NCBI GenBank assembly: GCA_003956705.1 | Contig: QZCP01000568.1 | Coordinates: 62,001 to 126,000, forward strand | Reading direction: 5' to 3' | DNA from: Brevipalpus yothersi | Taxonomy: Eukaryota > Arthropoda > Arachnida > Trombidiformes > Tenuipalpidae | Length of the DNA stretch: 64,000 bases | Shown here: positions 34,654-48,803 of the stretch, piece after piece | How positions within the stretch are numbered: the stretch's first letter is position 1 | Layout of the letters: the number at the start of each line of letters is the position of its first letter | Notes under the pieces: generated by a model | What the model saw: only the letters and a program-made list of their open reading frames with translations | Database searches by the model: none | Told to the model about the DNA's origin: nothing | Program-made: the position numbers and the translations under genes

Positions 34654-35378
34654 GAACGAAAGTAATGTGTACCTGTAACGAGCAAAAGTTTAACAAAATA
34701 ATCTGATGAATATCTCAGAAAGTGAGGCAGAGAGATGGATTCTCGTTTTCTCAATTCATTTACTTTTGAGTTCTCAAAGTACATGTTTCTCTCAATCAAT
34801 GACCTGATTTGAAAAAGTCTTGCAGAATGGATGAGAAAGTGTATAAGAAAGAAAGAGAGAGCATTTCGATGGCCACTACTTTTGAAGGCTATTCACTGGC
34901 TGATTGTGATCAGCTGAATCAAATATGAAGTCATAATGGTGTCTGAACGAGAGAGAAAAAGAGAGAGAGAGAGAGAAAGTCATTCTACCTGATTTCATGT
35001 GAATTCAGCGACTTACACAACAACAAGACACGAAAAATATAATTTCGTTGTTCCTTATTCATGGCTGAGAAAAGAGAACCTTCCAAAAAAGAAATTTTTT
35101 TTTCTTTCCTCATTTTCTTCAATGGTCATTAACGTTCGACGCTTAAGGCTTACGAGAAAAAAAAATGCATGTATATGTAATCTTTTCTCGAGCATCATAC
35201 ACATATTTCGATTTGAATTCAAAGTTTTTTGAATTGTGGTTGTGTGTATGTGTGTGTGTATACATGGCTAATGGATGTCTTGTGTTTTTCGTTGGTAAGA
35301 GACTGGAGAGAGAGAGAAAGAGTCTCATCATTTATCACTGTCCCAGGATGAAGGTTGCTCGAGAGATGCCATTTGAGT

Positions 35379-35382
<4 letters not shown>

Positions 35383-35442
<60 letters not shown>
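35383..35442. repeat. (GA)n microsatellite
   Basis: A 60-bp GA run. Confidence 0.95.
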
Positions 35443-35445
<3 letters not shown>

Positions 35446-35992
35446 AGTCGATAACCAGGCAAGATGAAGAAGGAAACGAATTATCATGAACTGTGGTGAC
35501 AAAAGTGAGCCTTTTTATCATTAATTGTAATCATTGGCCACAAACTCAAGTGTGTATGTATGAGAGAGAACAAGATGTTGATATGATGTCTTTCTTATAC
35601 TTTTCTTAATGTTTTCTCTGTGTGTTGTGTGGATGTGGATGTATGTGTGTGTGTGTGTGTGTGTGGATGTGCTTTAATTTTGTCCTCCACAACTCTTTTT
35701 GATCACGATTGTAAAGAGAAAATATAATCATAAGTGGAATAAATGCCGATCAAGTGCCGATAATAAAAGATATAATCAGTGCAAGTGAGATGTACGCTAA
35801 TCTATGTCTCACCTTCAACTCAATATGACTCGAAATACTTTGAACTCACTTGCTTCATTTTTTCCATGCCGACAAAATAAAATAACAATAACTTATCATG
35901 CAAAGTACTTTTTTTTCTCTTTCTCTCTCTCTCTTCTCTTCTCTTTCTCGTTCTTTTTACAACCCCTTCATATAGCCTCTTGTAACTTTCTC

Positions 35993-35995
<3 letters not shown>

Positions 35996-36038
<43 letters not shown>
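35996..36038. repeat. (CT)n microsatellite
   Basis: A CT run of about 43 bp, in an otherwise pyrimidine-rich stretch that starts near 35910. Confidence 0.9.
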
Positions 36039-36041
<3 letters not shown>

Positions 36042-37949
36042 TTGGCTAACATTTCCAAAAGCTTTCAAACATATTTCATCATGATATGAGCCCACTTTCT
36101 CTCTCTATTCCACTCACTTTTCGTGGGCTCTTCATTTACATTGTACTTCATGATGATGACTTCGATTACAATTGTCTGTTACGAGACAATGGAAGAGAGA
36201 GAGCAAGAGAGAAAAGAACGAGAAGAGGCAATATGGGATGGAGAGAGAGAGAGGAGAAAAATACAAAGAAGAATGGAATATCAAAGAGAGAGAGAGAGAT
36301 GTACGAATATCGCCCTTCACAACGCACATTCACATGGCGTCGATGTATACAGAGAGAGGAGAGAGAAAGATCTGCTTTGGTGCGTTGGCTTGATGGCCTC
36401 GAATCGGCGACTCGCATGTGAGCCATCATCATGATCAGGTTGCGAAGCCAGGTTCATGTGAAACATTCATCTGAGGAGAAACAATCGTTACAACCAGAAT
36501 TCAACCCTTTCCAGCCTCCTGTTAGCCTGTTAGCCTATCAGGCAAGCCACACTCTCTCAATGAGAGAAAGAGAGAGAGAGGTAGAGAGAGTGAAAATGTA
36601 TTAGACAAGCTGAGAGAATCATCAAAATGATGAGAATGAGAAAGATGGAGAAGAGAAGGGGAAGAAAGAGAGAGAGAGAGAGAGAGAGAGAAAACTCATG
36701 AAAAGTAGAATTTAAGTTTATCATGTGCACAGGCCTAACGATATAAAAATTTTTTTCGATTTCGAAAAGGAGTTTCCGTTTCGTCAGCATCTTATTCATT
36801 GGCTGAATGATAAATACAAGGTCGTCCAAGTGATTTTCAGCTTATTCAATCGCTGAGTGTTCAAGGAGAGAGAAGAAATTTCTCAATTCATTCTTCGTAA
36901 TACTGATCATCCTCCCACATGCCACTTTCTCTTTCCCTCTCTTCCTCTCTTCTTCTCTCCATCATCTTGTTAATTCTTCTTCCATCTCTTCCATCTCTTC
37001 TATCGCAGCCACCCACTCTCTTTTCCAGTCCTACCAATTTGTTTTATTGCGAAGGCGCAAAAATTTTGCATTCCTCACTATGAAACGATAATAGAGAGCA
37101 TCTCATTTGTGTTTGTCTGTGAATACATAATGATCGATTCTGGTTCACTTGACAGATCAGCCTGTTTCAGTAGGGAAAAAAAGTATGAAAAACACTTGGA
37201 ATAAGATGATGAAGAAGCTGATGCTGTCTCAACATTGCATCATCCATCATTTTCATCTCTCTCTCATAAATTGAGATCACAATTTTTTCGCATGTTTATC
37301 TATTCATTTGTCCATCGAACGTTACTTCGTCTCTCTCTTTCTGTCTCTTCTCATGACGATTTTTAGTCAATCAATGTCCTTCTTGTAACTATTTATGATG
37401 ATCTGAGATCATCATACCCAAGTGTATCTCATTATTTTTTTGCAACTTATTCACTCTCTCTTGAGTTGTTACTTTTATCATCATAATATTCATCCTTTTT
37501 TCAGACATGAGACTCTTGAGAATGAATCGATTATATTTTCTCTCTCTCTCTTCAACTCTCTTAATTCTGCTGAGGCAAACAAGAATCGTTCGACTCTCTT
37601 GATGCTATTCGTCTCATTCGTCTGTAGATTACAGAATGCTTATCAAAACATTCATGGTCAAAATGAAGATGAAGATAAGACTGGTTAAGATACATAAATT
37701 AGTTAATGTTGAAATATACTGACGAGTAAAAGAAACATGCTCATACATTTAGCATATAAGATTCGCGCGGTTTATCTTTCTCACTCTCTCTCTCTCTCAT
37801 CATTGCTATCTTATGATTGAGAACATTAACTATTCCATTCTATCCACCCTGTAAAAATTGTTCACTTGATATGGATCGAGGGCAAACTGGTGGCAAAGTT
37901 AACTGCATACTGTGACTAAATTGATCCTGAAAACACCCACCGAAACTCG

Positions 37950-37953
<4 letters not shown>

Positions 37954-38004
<51 letters not shown>
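37954..38004. repeat. (CT)n microsatellite
   Basis: A 51-bp CT run. Confidence 0.95.
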
Positions 38005-38008
<4 letters not shown>

Positions 38009-38840
38009 TAAGATGGAAAAATTCATTGACTCCATCGAGTTTTTCCTTTTTTCCTCTCTCTTCCACAAACGTTGCTCAAAACACCAACTTTTTCCAATAG
38101 TGTCGAGCGATTTTTCTTGGTGATTGATCTTGATATTGGCAATGGATGAAAGCAAACTTGGAAGAGAGAGATCCAAGTAAATACGTCAACAAAAGGTGAG
38201 ACAAAATCGATTTTTGGTGCAAGAATATTTTGAGTAAGAAGAGAGAGAGAGAGAGAGAGAGTATGCTTACATGAGTGAAGGTTGAAATGTATAGCGAAAT
38301 ATCAATTCAGAATATACACACGTATTTGTTCAATATATTTTTTCGAGGCAATGACCATATCAATAGTGAATGTACAGCACTTTAAAGGCATCTCGTATAC
38401 ATACATGGAGACTCTCGAGTGAATGTTTCACGGACACACACTACTCATTATTCTTTTCACCTCTTCCTAATCACATGTCCAGATCAATAGGTCATCAAAT
38501 GTTAATGAATTTTCAGTAGAAATTAGTGCTATGTATCTGTCACCGATGCCAGAAATGTGTTCCAGTTGGAATCCCTTTTACCAGGAGAAGGACAGTCGCC
38601 TCTCTCTCTCTCTCGCTCTATTGATTAGACCAAAACCACCTCGTTCTGCATTTGATTTTGTTAACGAGACTCGCTCGGTGGCAGATCAATTCATTGAAAA
38701 AAATAGACAATACATTGAATATTGAAACTAATAGTACACTCAAGCCATACTAAGCCATACTATGTCATAGGTCTAATGAGAGAGTCCAATAATGCATCAA
38801 GATTCGTGTTCAATTTTCTCTGAATGATGAGCTTGCAAGA

Positions 38841-38843
<3 letters not shown>

Positions 38844-38880
<37 letters not shown>
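38844..38880. repeat. (GA)n microsatellite
   Basis: A 37-bp GA run. Confidence 0.9.
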
Positions 38881-38883
<3 letters not shown>

Positions 38884-39317
38884 GCTGACAGAAACAGATA
38901 CCGACACCCGGAGTTTGCATGCTGGCGAATCTGTCAATTGAATGAAAATGCAAAATGAACTTTTCTCTCTTGCTAGGCAGGAGTCAATATTAATAAGTAA
39001 GACCAAAATTATCAACCGGAAGCTGGCAGTCAGTGGAAACACACGATCAAGTCGAAGGAAACATTTTATCTTGGAGGAAAAAATTGATTAATATCTATGT
39101 GCGTGTGTGCTTGTGTTACGTCTGGTACAGTGTCGATAGCAAAGTATACTACATCATAACTGTAATGTGGACGTAAATTGGAGAGAATATTAGGAAAAAG
39201 GCACCAAAGAAGGGGAATCGTTAAAAGGTTTGATTACTGTTTCACGGTCGCTCCAGAGGACTATAAAAACGTTGAGCTCACAATCCAGTGTGAATAACAT
39301 TGTTCTCTGGATGACTT

Positions 39318-39324
<7 letters not shown>

Positions 39325-39364
<40 letters not shown>

Positions 39365-39410
39365 TCATGTCTCCCTTGCCCTGTTTATTGTGTCTGAATT
39401 GAGAAATGGG

Positions 39411-39472
<62 letters not shown>
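39325..39472. repeat. Facing (CT)n and (GA)n arrays
   Basis: CT run 39325-39363 and GA run 39414-39472 are separated by only 50 bp of unique sequence. Being mutually complementary, they could fold into a hairpin with a stem of up to 39 bp. Confidence 0.9.
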
Positions 39473-39475
<3 letters not shown>

Positions 39476-39853
39476 CAAAAGGATGCGGGAAAAGAGGGCA
39501 AAAGAGGGAGAGAGATGAAATGAGATGAAAATTGGCCATAAGGCCTTGGAATTTTGGTAGTGCACTGAATCGATTCTCACAGAGCGCCCTACATTTGCAC
39601 CAGAGAAATCTGATGATACAGAACACCATGTGAATATATCTCCCTCGTTTCCTCTTCTTCTTTTTCTTCTTCATCTCTGCACTTTGCCTTGAACCAAGTC
39701 TAAACAGAGTTTCTCTCTCTCTGCTCTTCTCTCTTTCTCTCTCTTTCTTTCTCTCTCTTGTTTCTTCTCCCTTCATCCGGAGATTTGGAAGTTTCTATCT
39801 AAAGTCTGGAAGAATCTGATGAGACAGCGTAGGCCTCTGAGCGCCTACGAGAA

Positions 39854-39884
<31 letters not shown>

Positions 39885-41713
39885 GTGTGTGTGTGTGAAA
39901 GAGCTTTATGGATGCTGCATCTTTATCATAGCGACATTTCAGCTTCATCCTTGAGCCGTTTCCTTCCATCGTCCTCATCATTTGTAGCATCATCAAAGAT
40001 GCTGCTCGGGAGGCAGAGAGAGAGAGAAGAGAAGAGAGAGAGAGAGATATGAGCTTTTTTGCTCTTGCTCCATGTCTGACCTCTTTCCCACCCCCTACTA
40101 GTATATCACTCTTCATCTTGCTACTCTTTTTCCAGAATTTCTGGTGATGCATGGAGGAAAAAGAGCAGATTGAATTAGGTCATCGAGTTGTCAAGAACGT
40201 GGTCCTATTGCTGAATCAATGGAACAGTAAAGAATGACGCCATCCCAGTATGTACATGTATATGTATGATTAACTGATATTCACTATGTTATCATGGAAT
40301 TTGTGTGGATCAAATATTTCGAGTTCATGGTAGTAGTCAGTAATGGTTTCAAATATATCAGATTATATATATGTGTGTGTGATTGATATATGCACCCATT
40401 TCTTTTGCGTAATCCAATATATGATGGCCTCGGAGACAAAAACGTCAATCAGACCTTGGGAATCCTGATTATCTTAAAGACTGCCATCATGCATCGACTG
40501 GAAAGGAAATTATCCACAGAATGAGAGTGAGAGAGACTGACTGGATGACGATTCCAGTCGATGCTCAGGATCAATGGAACAAACTCCGAGAGAGAGAAAG
40601 AGAAAGAACTTTTACGACAGATCATTATTTCATTCTCTTGTTAGATGATGACCTTTCCACGTTACATTCCAAGCCCATTGATCACCAAGAGATAGAGAGG
40701 ATGTTTATCATCATCATTGCTTCCTCTCCATTTCATCGCGTGAGATTTTTTTCTGATCCAAATTCGAACATCAATAGGCTTACCAAGATAGGCTTGGAAT
40801 TTCCTTTGATTCACATGTTCATATAAATATACTTACCATGTGAGTTATTTGGAACCAATATCCGGCTCAAGATGGTGAATTGTCTTCTTTTTGTTAACTT
40901 ATGGAGCTAAACGAAGGGACACAAAGTGCAGCCTGAATAATCATACTAAAAGAGTCAAAGTTCTGAATAATCTAAGCATATTGTCTCTCCTAAATAGCCA
41001 GAATATCAGTGATGAGAAAGAGAAAGAAAATAATGGAAATAATGGAAAGGTAAAGGATTAGCATTTCTTGGTAAAGAAAAAAAGTGATATTCTCATCCTC
41101 AATCAGGAATCCTTCTGACCAGCCTAATGGATGCTTATTCAGCGATCAATTCAGTATTGACATTCTACCTAATTCTAATCTGATTCCAGAGTCGACTGAA
41201 TATTTTATCAGGCTTGTATAGCAATGTTTCAAGATGCTGGAATCGATGATGATGGCTGGTCACTGAAACTAATTCTTTGAGAATTCATTTGTATGAATAG
41301 ATGAAAGTTCCATTTCAACCGGCAAATGTCGATAGAAAAGCATAAAAAATGAATCTAATAGGATTTGATTGTAAAACATTCAAACTGTGATGAGATTTAA
41401 TCGTTGACTTCTCTTTCTTCCTCTTGCCTTTTTTCTCTCATTTGCTTAACTTGTTTAATCACGAACAAGGATGCTGATCGAACGATTTTTCATGCAAACA
41501 TCAGATAAAATGGGGATACATCAGAGCCGGGAAAAGGCAGAGAGTAGGGAGAGAAGAGAGGAATAGGAATGCAAACAGTATAAGATGCGGTTGATAATAT
41601 CATTTACATGATGGCAATGGAATATATCGGATATTATTGGTAATATAGTCTTTCAGAATCGAGAAACACTCGGCATCCATGGCACGAGTAGCGTGATCAA
41701 GTGATCGAGTTTA

Positions 41714-41714
<1 letters not shown>

Positions 41715-41769
<55 letters not shown>
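41715..41769. repeat. (CT)n microsatellite
   Basis: A 55-bp CT run. Confidence 0.95.
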
Positions 41770-41773
<4 letters not shown>

Positions 41774-44700
41774 TTTTGCAACTACTTGCCTTCTCGCTTG
41801 AATTGATAAAATTATTATTATACACAACATCATGTTTTATTTCATTGGTCAACCAATATGATTCTTTTCCATTGAGAAAATACTTTTCTTCATTCCTTGC
41901 ATTCTTGTAGCTGTAGTGGGAGAGAGAGAGAAGAAATTACTTTGAATCAAGTGAATATCATTCATTCGTGTATTGTTGTATCTCAGCGAGACTCGAGAAA
42001 CAAAAAAAAATCGTTGCATCCTCTCACCAATCATTGGCATTATGCCGATAACCTCTCTTGTTCTCCCCCAGCTCAAGTACTATTGCTGTATCATTATCGT
42101 CATCACCATGAAATGAAATAGAATCAAGTGTGATAAACATCTCTGAGTCTTTCTCTCTTTCTCTCTTTCTTTCTTTCTACATTTGAACTATCCGAATGAT
42201 AACATTAATGCACACAATGTGAGTGGGCTGAGGTTGCAATGAGAGAGCTTTTTTTACTCTCCTCCTGAATTCTTTATTCATTTGGAATCTTTCAAACAGA
42301 ATTTTCACTCGATTCCCATTTGACTTCGCAACAAGTTCGTAGATGAACAATGCCAATGAACGAGAGAGAGAGAGAGAAAGAAAGTTCGTCAGCATAGCAT
42401 CGACGTTCGAAAAGCAACATTTATGCGCTAAGCTAAGCTTCTTTTTGGCTCAATATACAAAGTAAATGATCATTCTGGGTATATATACCCTTGGGTATGC
42501 TGATTCATTTTTCCACTAGCATCCATGAAATAAGATGAATATTTTGGGTAATGCATATGCATGATTCATATTGACTAGACTATATATGTTGGTACCATTT
42601 TCATGGCACTCCATCCAGAATACTACTGACAGATGGGTTGGATAGATTATCACTGGGAATACAGTATTCTGTCTTTTGGATAATTACGAAAGAAATTTTC
42701 CGATTTCATCAAGGCTAAGATAGCTTCGATTGTTGCTTTTTTTGTTTCTTCTTTTCCAAATGTTGCTGGCATGAATTATTGCTACCATCCAGAGAGCCCA
42801 TCACAGACCAGTATACGATCAATTTGATCAGAATCTTCTTCTTCTTACTCTATTCTTTTCGGATCATTTATCACCGAATTGATTCTTCTAGACCTCACAG
42901 ATATCACAATCATCTCACTTGATATCGATCGGATTTCCAGACGATTTTAATGTTTTGTTGAATTTTATCATTTTTTTCATTTTCTTTTTTCTCATCAAGT
43001 ACGTGAGAAGAATAGCAATTATTCACCAGCATAGATTTCATGTGGATAATCAAGATTTTCAGACAACTTTAGAGATACATTATAGCTATGGGAAAAATAA
43101 AAGGTATCATCGTTTCTCCTTGGAAATTGTTCAAAATAGAATTAACCTTCACACTGATTCTTTTTTTTCTCTTTCTATCTCTATCAATTGTCAGTGAAAA
43201 TTATCTGACTCTAGCGACAGCATTCTTTTTTCGTTCTGCTCTATTTTCTGAATTCACTGTCAAAATATGTTCACATTTGAATCAGAGGAAGGCAGAGAAA
43301 ATTTGTTAACCAGCACTTGCTGGGAAACGGAAATGATGAAATTTATCCATATGCGAGCAGATATTTGTCTGTATGCAAATGGAACTTTGTAACGTCATAG
43401 CCATAAGATCATCCTTTTCGTTAATGCTGCTATGATTGAATAATTGCTTTGGTTAATTGGATTTTATGGAATCAAAGTCAAAGGGAAAAAGATTTTTGAC
43501 ATTTGATCAGTCAATATTTCATTATACATATAGATATATATATGTGTGTATATGAATTTTGTGATTCATAGAATATCTTCCATGAATATTCATGAGTCAA
43601 AAGAAGCTAGACACCGTCATAACATGGGATGGATTCAATAAGAAATGTTCCCCCTATTTACACAGCTTCAACCAAGCGAATTACTGTTACTTTAAGTAAG
43701 AAAAATAAATAAATCATATCATTATTATTATCATTATTGCTATGACTTTTGGGTAAGAAGCTTGACAAGCATCCACACACATTTAGTGAGATCATTGAAA
43801 AAGGGATAAATAAATAGATTGTAAGATCTTTGAACGAGAGAGACTGTAATAAGGTGATCAAGTCACATTAAGTTATGCTAATTTTTCTTGCATCCTAAGT
43901 GATGGAGAGAAGATTTTTTTGGTCGAAGAAAAAAACTCATCTCCAAAAATCTTTTCCTCCTCTTCAAGATAAGAGGAAAAAGAGAGAGAAAGGAAATTGA
44001 AAACAATAGACGGATGAAAAATGAGGAGATAAAATCAATTAATCGATCGTCTACCAGTATTTTATCGATAGACGTGGACTTTGACATGAGCAGCTCGACT
44101 TGGCAGCCTTTACCACTTCTACTACTAATATCGTGTCTGGCCAATGTGTGTGTAAGTTTGTAATTGACCATGAACAAGTCTCCCATTCACGATCAGAATT
44201 TGTGAAGTGATTATTCCTAGAAAGAAACTGATCAAAGAAAGGAAGAGAGAGAGAGAGAAAAGGATAGAAAAAATCTCTAGGAGATTAATTCCCAAAACTC
44301 TTCCACATCTTGAATGATGTTTTGATTTTTTTCTCTCTCGCTCACTTCGTGAAGAGAAAAGTAGTTACATTTCAGCTCTCACTACAGTGTTCTTATGATT
44401 ACCTAATCACTTTACATCAGCTTTGATAGCGAGAGAAGAGAAAAAAAATTAAATGTATTATTTTACATGGAGAGAAAGAAAGAGAGAGAGAAGAAGAAGA
44501 AGATCATCATGTTGCCGGCATCCTTGAGGCACGAAAAATCATTCTCTTCGCCTGTGTTCTTTTGTACTATTACACCTGAGCCATGGCACCGTGTAAAATG
44601 AACACAATTCATGCACGCATCATGAAGTTCAGTATAAGTTCCTGAAAAAGAATTTTAGCAATGTTTCTGTTTCTCCAACCCACTCTCTCTCTCTTTCCCT

Positions 44701-45508
44701 TTCCCTCTCTTCTCATGTCGTGAATGAGAAGAAGAAAAAATTTTGATACACCTACTAACAAACACATGTATGAGAATGGTTTGAGTGGTCACTAATTTTT
44801 CTAGTATGATAATTATAATGCTTCAATCTTGTCCATCTCTATCTCCATGATGAAAATTTTTCGATCCTGGGTAGCTAAAATGTTGATACTATGGGAGTTT
44901 CAACTTTTCTAGTAGTCAAAATAAAAGTGAATATATATATGCATACTCAAATGATATGTATACATACAAACATAGAGAATATATTGAGCGGAATCGAAGT
45001 GAAAGAAATTGCTGATATTGCTGGTTGGGTGAAAAATTTTAGTTCGAGTCCACCATGATGGTGGTACCAATGATGATGGTGCAAATGATTCACTCATAAG
45101 AGTGATGATAACACATGAAGTACCAAAGAAAATCGTAACCAAAGCGAAATGAATCACATGAAAGAGAAAAACTTTCACTGACTCAATCATTCATTTTCGT
45201 TCATCCTTGGAACACAAAAAATGGCCATAAAAATGAATGAACGGATGTCACTGGAGCGATGTAAATATACATACCATACACATATATAAATTCAAAACAT
45301 TTTGTCCATACTCATGCACCTAGAAAGAGAAAGAAAGAAAGAAACATGATTGTGACAATCTATTGACCTTCATGTGAATAATCGCAAAAATTATTCATAC
45401 TGTTTTGCATAAGTCTGCTATAATTTTGCTTCAACTTTTACGGCCAAAATCAACATTATTCCGAGAGAAACTTGGCTCATTTGAATTTTCGCCGTTCTTT
45501 TTCTTTTG

Positions 45509-45510
<2 letters not shown>

Positions 45511-45581
<71 letters not shown>
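45511..45581. repeat. Compound (TC)n-(TATC)n microsatellite
   Basis: TC run 45511-45565 followed directly by TATC units to 45581, matching the structure at 32941-33009. Confidence 0.95.
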
Positions 45582-46868
45582 TAAGCCTTTCTCCTAGAAT
45601 CATAAAAACTAAGAATTTCTTCCTCCTCATCAACAATCTAAACAACGTTCCTAGTTTTACCCGATTCATAATCTTCCAAAAACTTCCATTCCCATGATGC
45701 TTGCATGGAAAGTTTAATTACATTTTACGATTTATTCTCTTCACCCACGCCAATGGGAAAGTTTTGTACATCAATTTATTCTTCTAGGGCCAAAAAATTC
45801 TTGCCCATAGCAAGAAAGAATCTGGCCATGTCTTGTTCTTTATTTTGAATGAGAATATTACCCTAGAATTGTAAGGGTTGAATTGAATTGGAAGAGAGAG
45901 AGCAACAAATGATCATTGGACCAGTGAATGGATTCTTCTTTTACCAACCCTTTTCACTAATGGACATTCTCTCCGATTGTAGTAGTTGTAGTAATTGATC
46001 TCAAAGAAATGACTCAATGGTTCCTTCAAGGGCACTGTGCCATTACTCTATCTCTTTCGCCTCTTCGTGCTGATGCCATTGTATAAGATTTGATGGACAA
46101 GAAAAAAATTTCACTAGCCTAATATATATCGATGGAAGTACAGTAGTAATCGATAAAGGAGGAAAATTTTTCTCTTCTCTCTCTCTCTCTCTCTCGGAAC
46201 ATTTTATGGCAATCATTGGTGAACACAAATGAAACATCTAGTTGATTGATCAAATTAAACGTAAAGTGCGTGGTCTAGAAGCCAAAAATGAGCCAGCATG
46301 CACTACAGTCTACCCACATACAGACAGAGAAAGAGAAAGAGAAAATACGATTTTATAATGGAAACATATTGATCTTATGCTTGTGAGATATTTTTGGAGC
46401 TCAGAGTATTTCGAGACCATTCAGAATTAAGGGGGAAAAAATACTTCGAAGATGCATAGAGTTCACTAGGGATGATTATTATTTCCAAAAGACGGAAAAA
46501 GACTCATTCACAATTGTGTTATCGCTCGATAGAAGTGAGAAAAGTTTATTTCGATGGAGAGGAGGCGGAAAAAGAAAGAAAAAGGTGAAAAAGAAGGGGC
46601 AATCAATGAAGCCGTACACAGGAAGTCTGTGGATGTATTGAATGCACTCTGATACCTTTCATATGTCAAATAATTCGGAATCAAGCATGAAAGGAGAAAG
46701 AACAAAAAATTTCGAATCAAATGTGAGAGGGGAAAAAAAGCTACCAGCATCCTTATCCTCATCAACCTAACCTTGATGGAACGTGTCAGAAGTTGTGTGC
46801 GTATGGATCAAGTGGATGATGATGGAGGTGATGAGAGCAAGTCGTATGATACAGGTTGATTTTTTTTT

Positions 46869-46872
<4 letters not shown>

Positions 46873-46917
<45 letters not shown>
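46873..46917. repeat. (CT)n microsatellite
   Basis: A 45-bp CT run. Confidence 0.95.
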
Positions 46918-46921
<4 letters not shown>

Positions 46922-48395
46922 ATCGATGCTCTCTCTCTCTCATATGCCTCGACAAAACGTTACGAATGTTCCAATTCGTTCGATTCCATGTGCATCATCA
47001 TGGGTGAAGGTCGAGATTTGCTCCTATTAGAACTGCGCCAAGTCCTATTTACGAGTTCGAGCGAGAGGCTGAGAGAGAAAAGGAAGTTTAAATGTAACTA
47101 GGGCGAGAGAGAAAGACCAGATATTCTCTCTCTCTCTCTCTCTCTCTCGAATGTTTTGTTATATATACTTTGTTATCCCTCATGTTTTATCACCCTAATT
47201 TTGGAATGAAATTGTTACATTTTCAATTTGAATACTTTATCTACACTCTTACGATTACTGTAAATTGGATCAGTTTTCCTGGTGTGTAAGGTTGAACATA
47301 ATTGATTGAGAATAGACTCAAAAGCACCAAAATGACTAAAAATCTTTCACATTTTTTTCTCTCTACCACCACAACAACAAGGTTGACCTGTTGGTAAAGT
47401 GGCAAGAAAGCTATTTAATGAATTTTCTCGGAACTCATTTTCTGTCTCTCTCTCTCTCTCTCTCTCTTTCTTCTCTCAGGTCCTAAGGCCACCATAGATG
47501 AGGAAAACTGGCCAATGGAACCGCCAAGAATTTGACATGGTCTATTGTATTCTTGGTGCCGCTGATCTACTTTTGCTCAATTCTGGTGACAATATTACAA
47601 TTGGAAAAGGTCTCTCGCAGGTTCTCACGGAATGGACATACACACACAATTTGTTTAGGTCCAAAGATTTACCTTCCAAAACAGGCCAAGATTCATTGCC
47701 AAGTCGAGACTCTTTCTTCTTTCATCCTCTTTCATCTTCTTCTTCTTTTTCTCTCTTCTTCTTCCTCTCCTTCTTACTCTCTCGAACACTGTAACCTGTG
47801 TACATAAACTTTTGACAGGCTCATTTATACCTGTACCTTTTTGGCCAGTTGAACTAGCCTCGAGGCTATCGAGTGGCCCAAAAGCATGAGGAAGATGAAG
47901 AAGAGCGAAAGTGGGCCCAGTCCGAAGTGTTTGTCCAGTTCACATATATTCAATGTGAGGCTACAGGTTTTTGAGGTACTCTTTCTTGGAGGAAAGAGAG
48001 AGAGAGAGAAAGAAAGAAAGAGAGAGAGAGAGAGAAACTTTTTTACATCATCCGCAAAAAAGTCAGACTTAGGGCCTCACACTGATGCTACCTCCTCTCA
48101 CAAGTTGGCCAGTGGATTTGAGCCACTTTTTTGGGGGTCCCTCTTTCGCTTTTCTTTTCCTCTCTCTCTCTCTCTCTTGCTCCATTTCAGGTCGAGTCCC
48201 TGGCATTGACCCTGTAGCTGTTTGGGACAAGACCTTTAAGTAAAACGCACTATTTTACCAACTCAACTGTTCAGCGAGATGTTCAAGTTTTCTTTTTCCC
48301 GCCAGTCTTTATTTTCTCTCACCGAGTCGATAAGAGCGGGCCTTCCTCACTTGATCCACTACCTGAGGCATGTACTTATGTACATGAGATAGCTT

Positions 48396-48398
<3 letters not shown>

Positions 48399-48438
<40 letters not shown>
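48399..48438. repeat. (GA)n microsatellite
   Basis: A 40-bp GA run. Confidence 0.95.
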
Positions 48439-48441
<3 letters not shown>

Positions 48442-48748
48442 AAATATACTGGGACTAGTCTCTCTGTGAGCGGCCTCTGACCTTCCACGGAGAGATTTTG
48501 GGCTCGATAGTAAGGCCAATGAATTATCAATAGACGGGGTCGAAAAACTCGAAGACCTCGGTCGCTTGATCAATGACCGGTAAGAGAGAAAGAAAGAGAA
48601 AGAGAAGTTCTTTTCCTCCGTCGCTTACTTATTCCGTTTTTCCTTCTTTTTCTTACGTTTGTGGTTCCACTTTCTCTTTCTCTTGCTCCATTCTGCGCTC
48701 AGTGATCAAAAATTTGCGTTCACTTTCCGTTTTCTCGCCATGGTTCTG

Positions 48749-48749
<1 letters not shown>

Positions 48750-48801
<52 letters not shown>
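48750..48801. repeat. (CT)n microsatellite
   Basis: A 52-bp CT run, followed immediately by the palindrome TTGGCGCCAA. It is inverted relative to the GA run about 310 bp to its left. Confidence 0.95.

Positions 48802-48803
<2 letters not shown>

Larger units (their letters stand above)
34435..41714. other. Gene-poor, microsatellite-rich region, part 2
   Basis: No gene is recognised on either strand. It contains many GA/CT arrays (listed separately) and a (GT)n run at 35644-35664. A stretch near 38000-38180 looks less repetitive, but I see no conserved protein motif in it. Confidence 0.5.

Noticed and set aside
34208..38592. Shared 15-mer TTTTACCAGGAGAAG at about 34.2 and 38.6 kb
   Set aside because: One or two such matches are expected by chance in 64 kb, and flanks do not match.
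47498..47807. Plus-strand frames following a strong TTCTTCTCTCAG acceptor-like site
   Set aside because: The frame directly after the acceptor closes within 20 codons, and the longer frames are T-rich low-complexity peptides.
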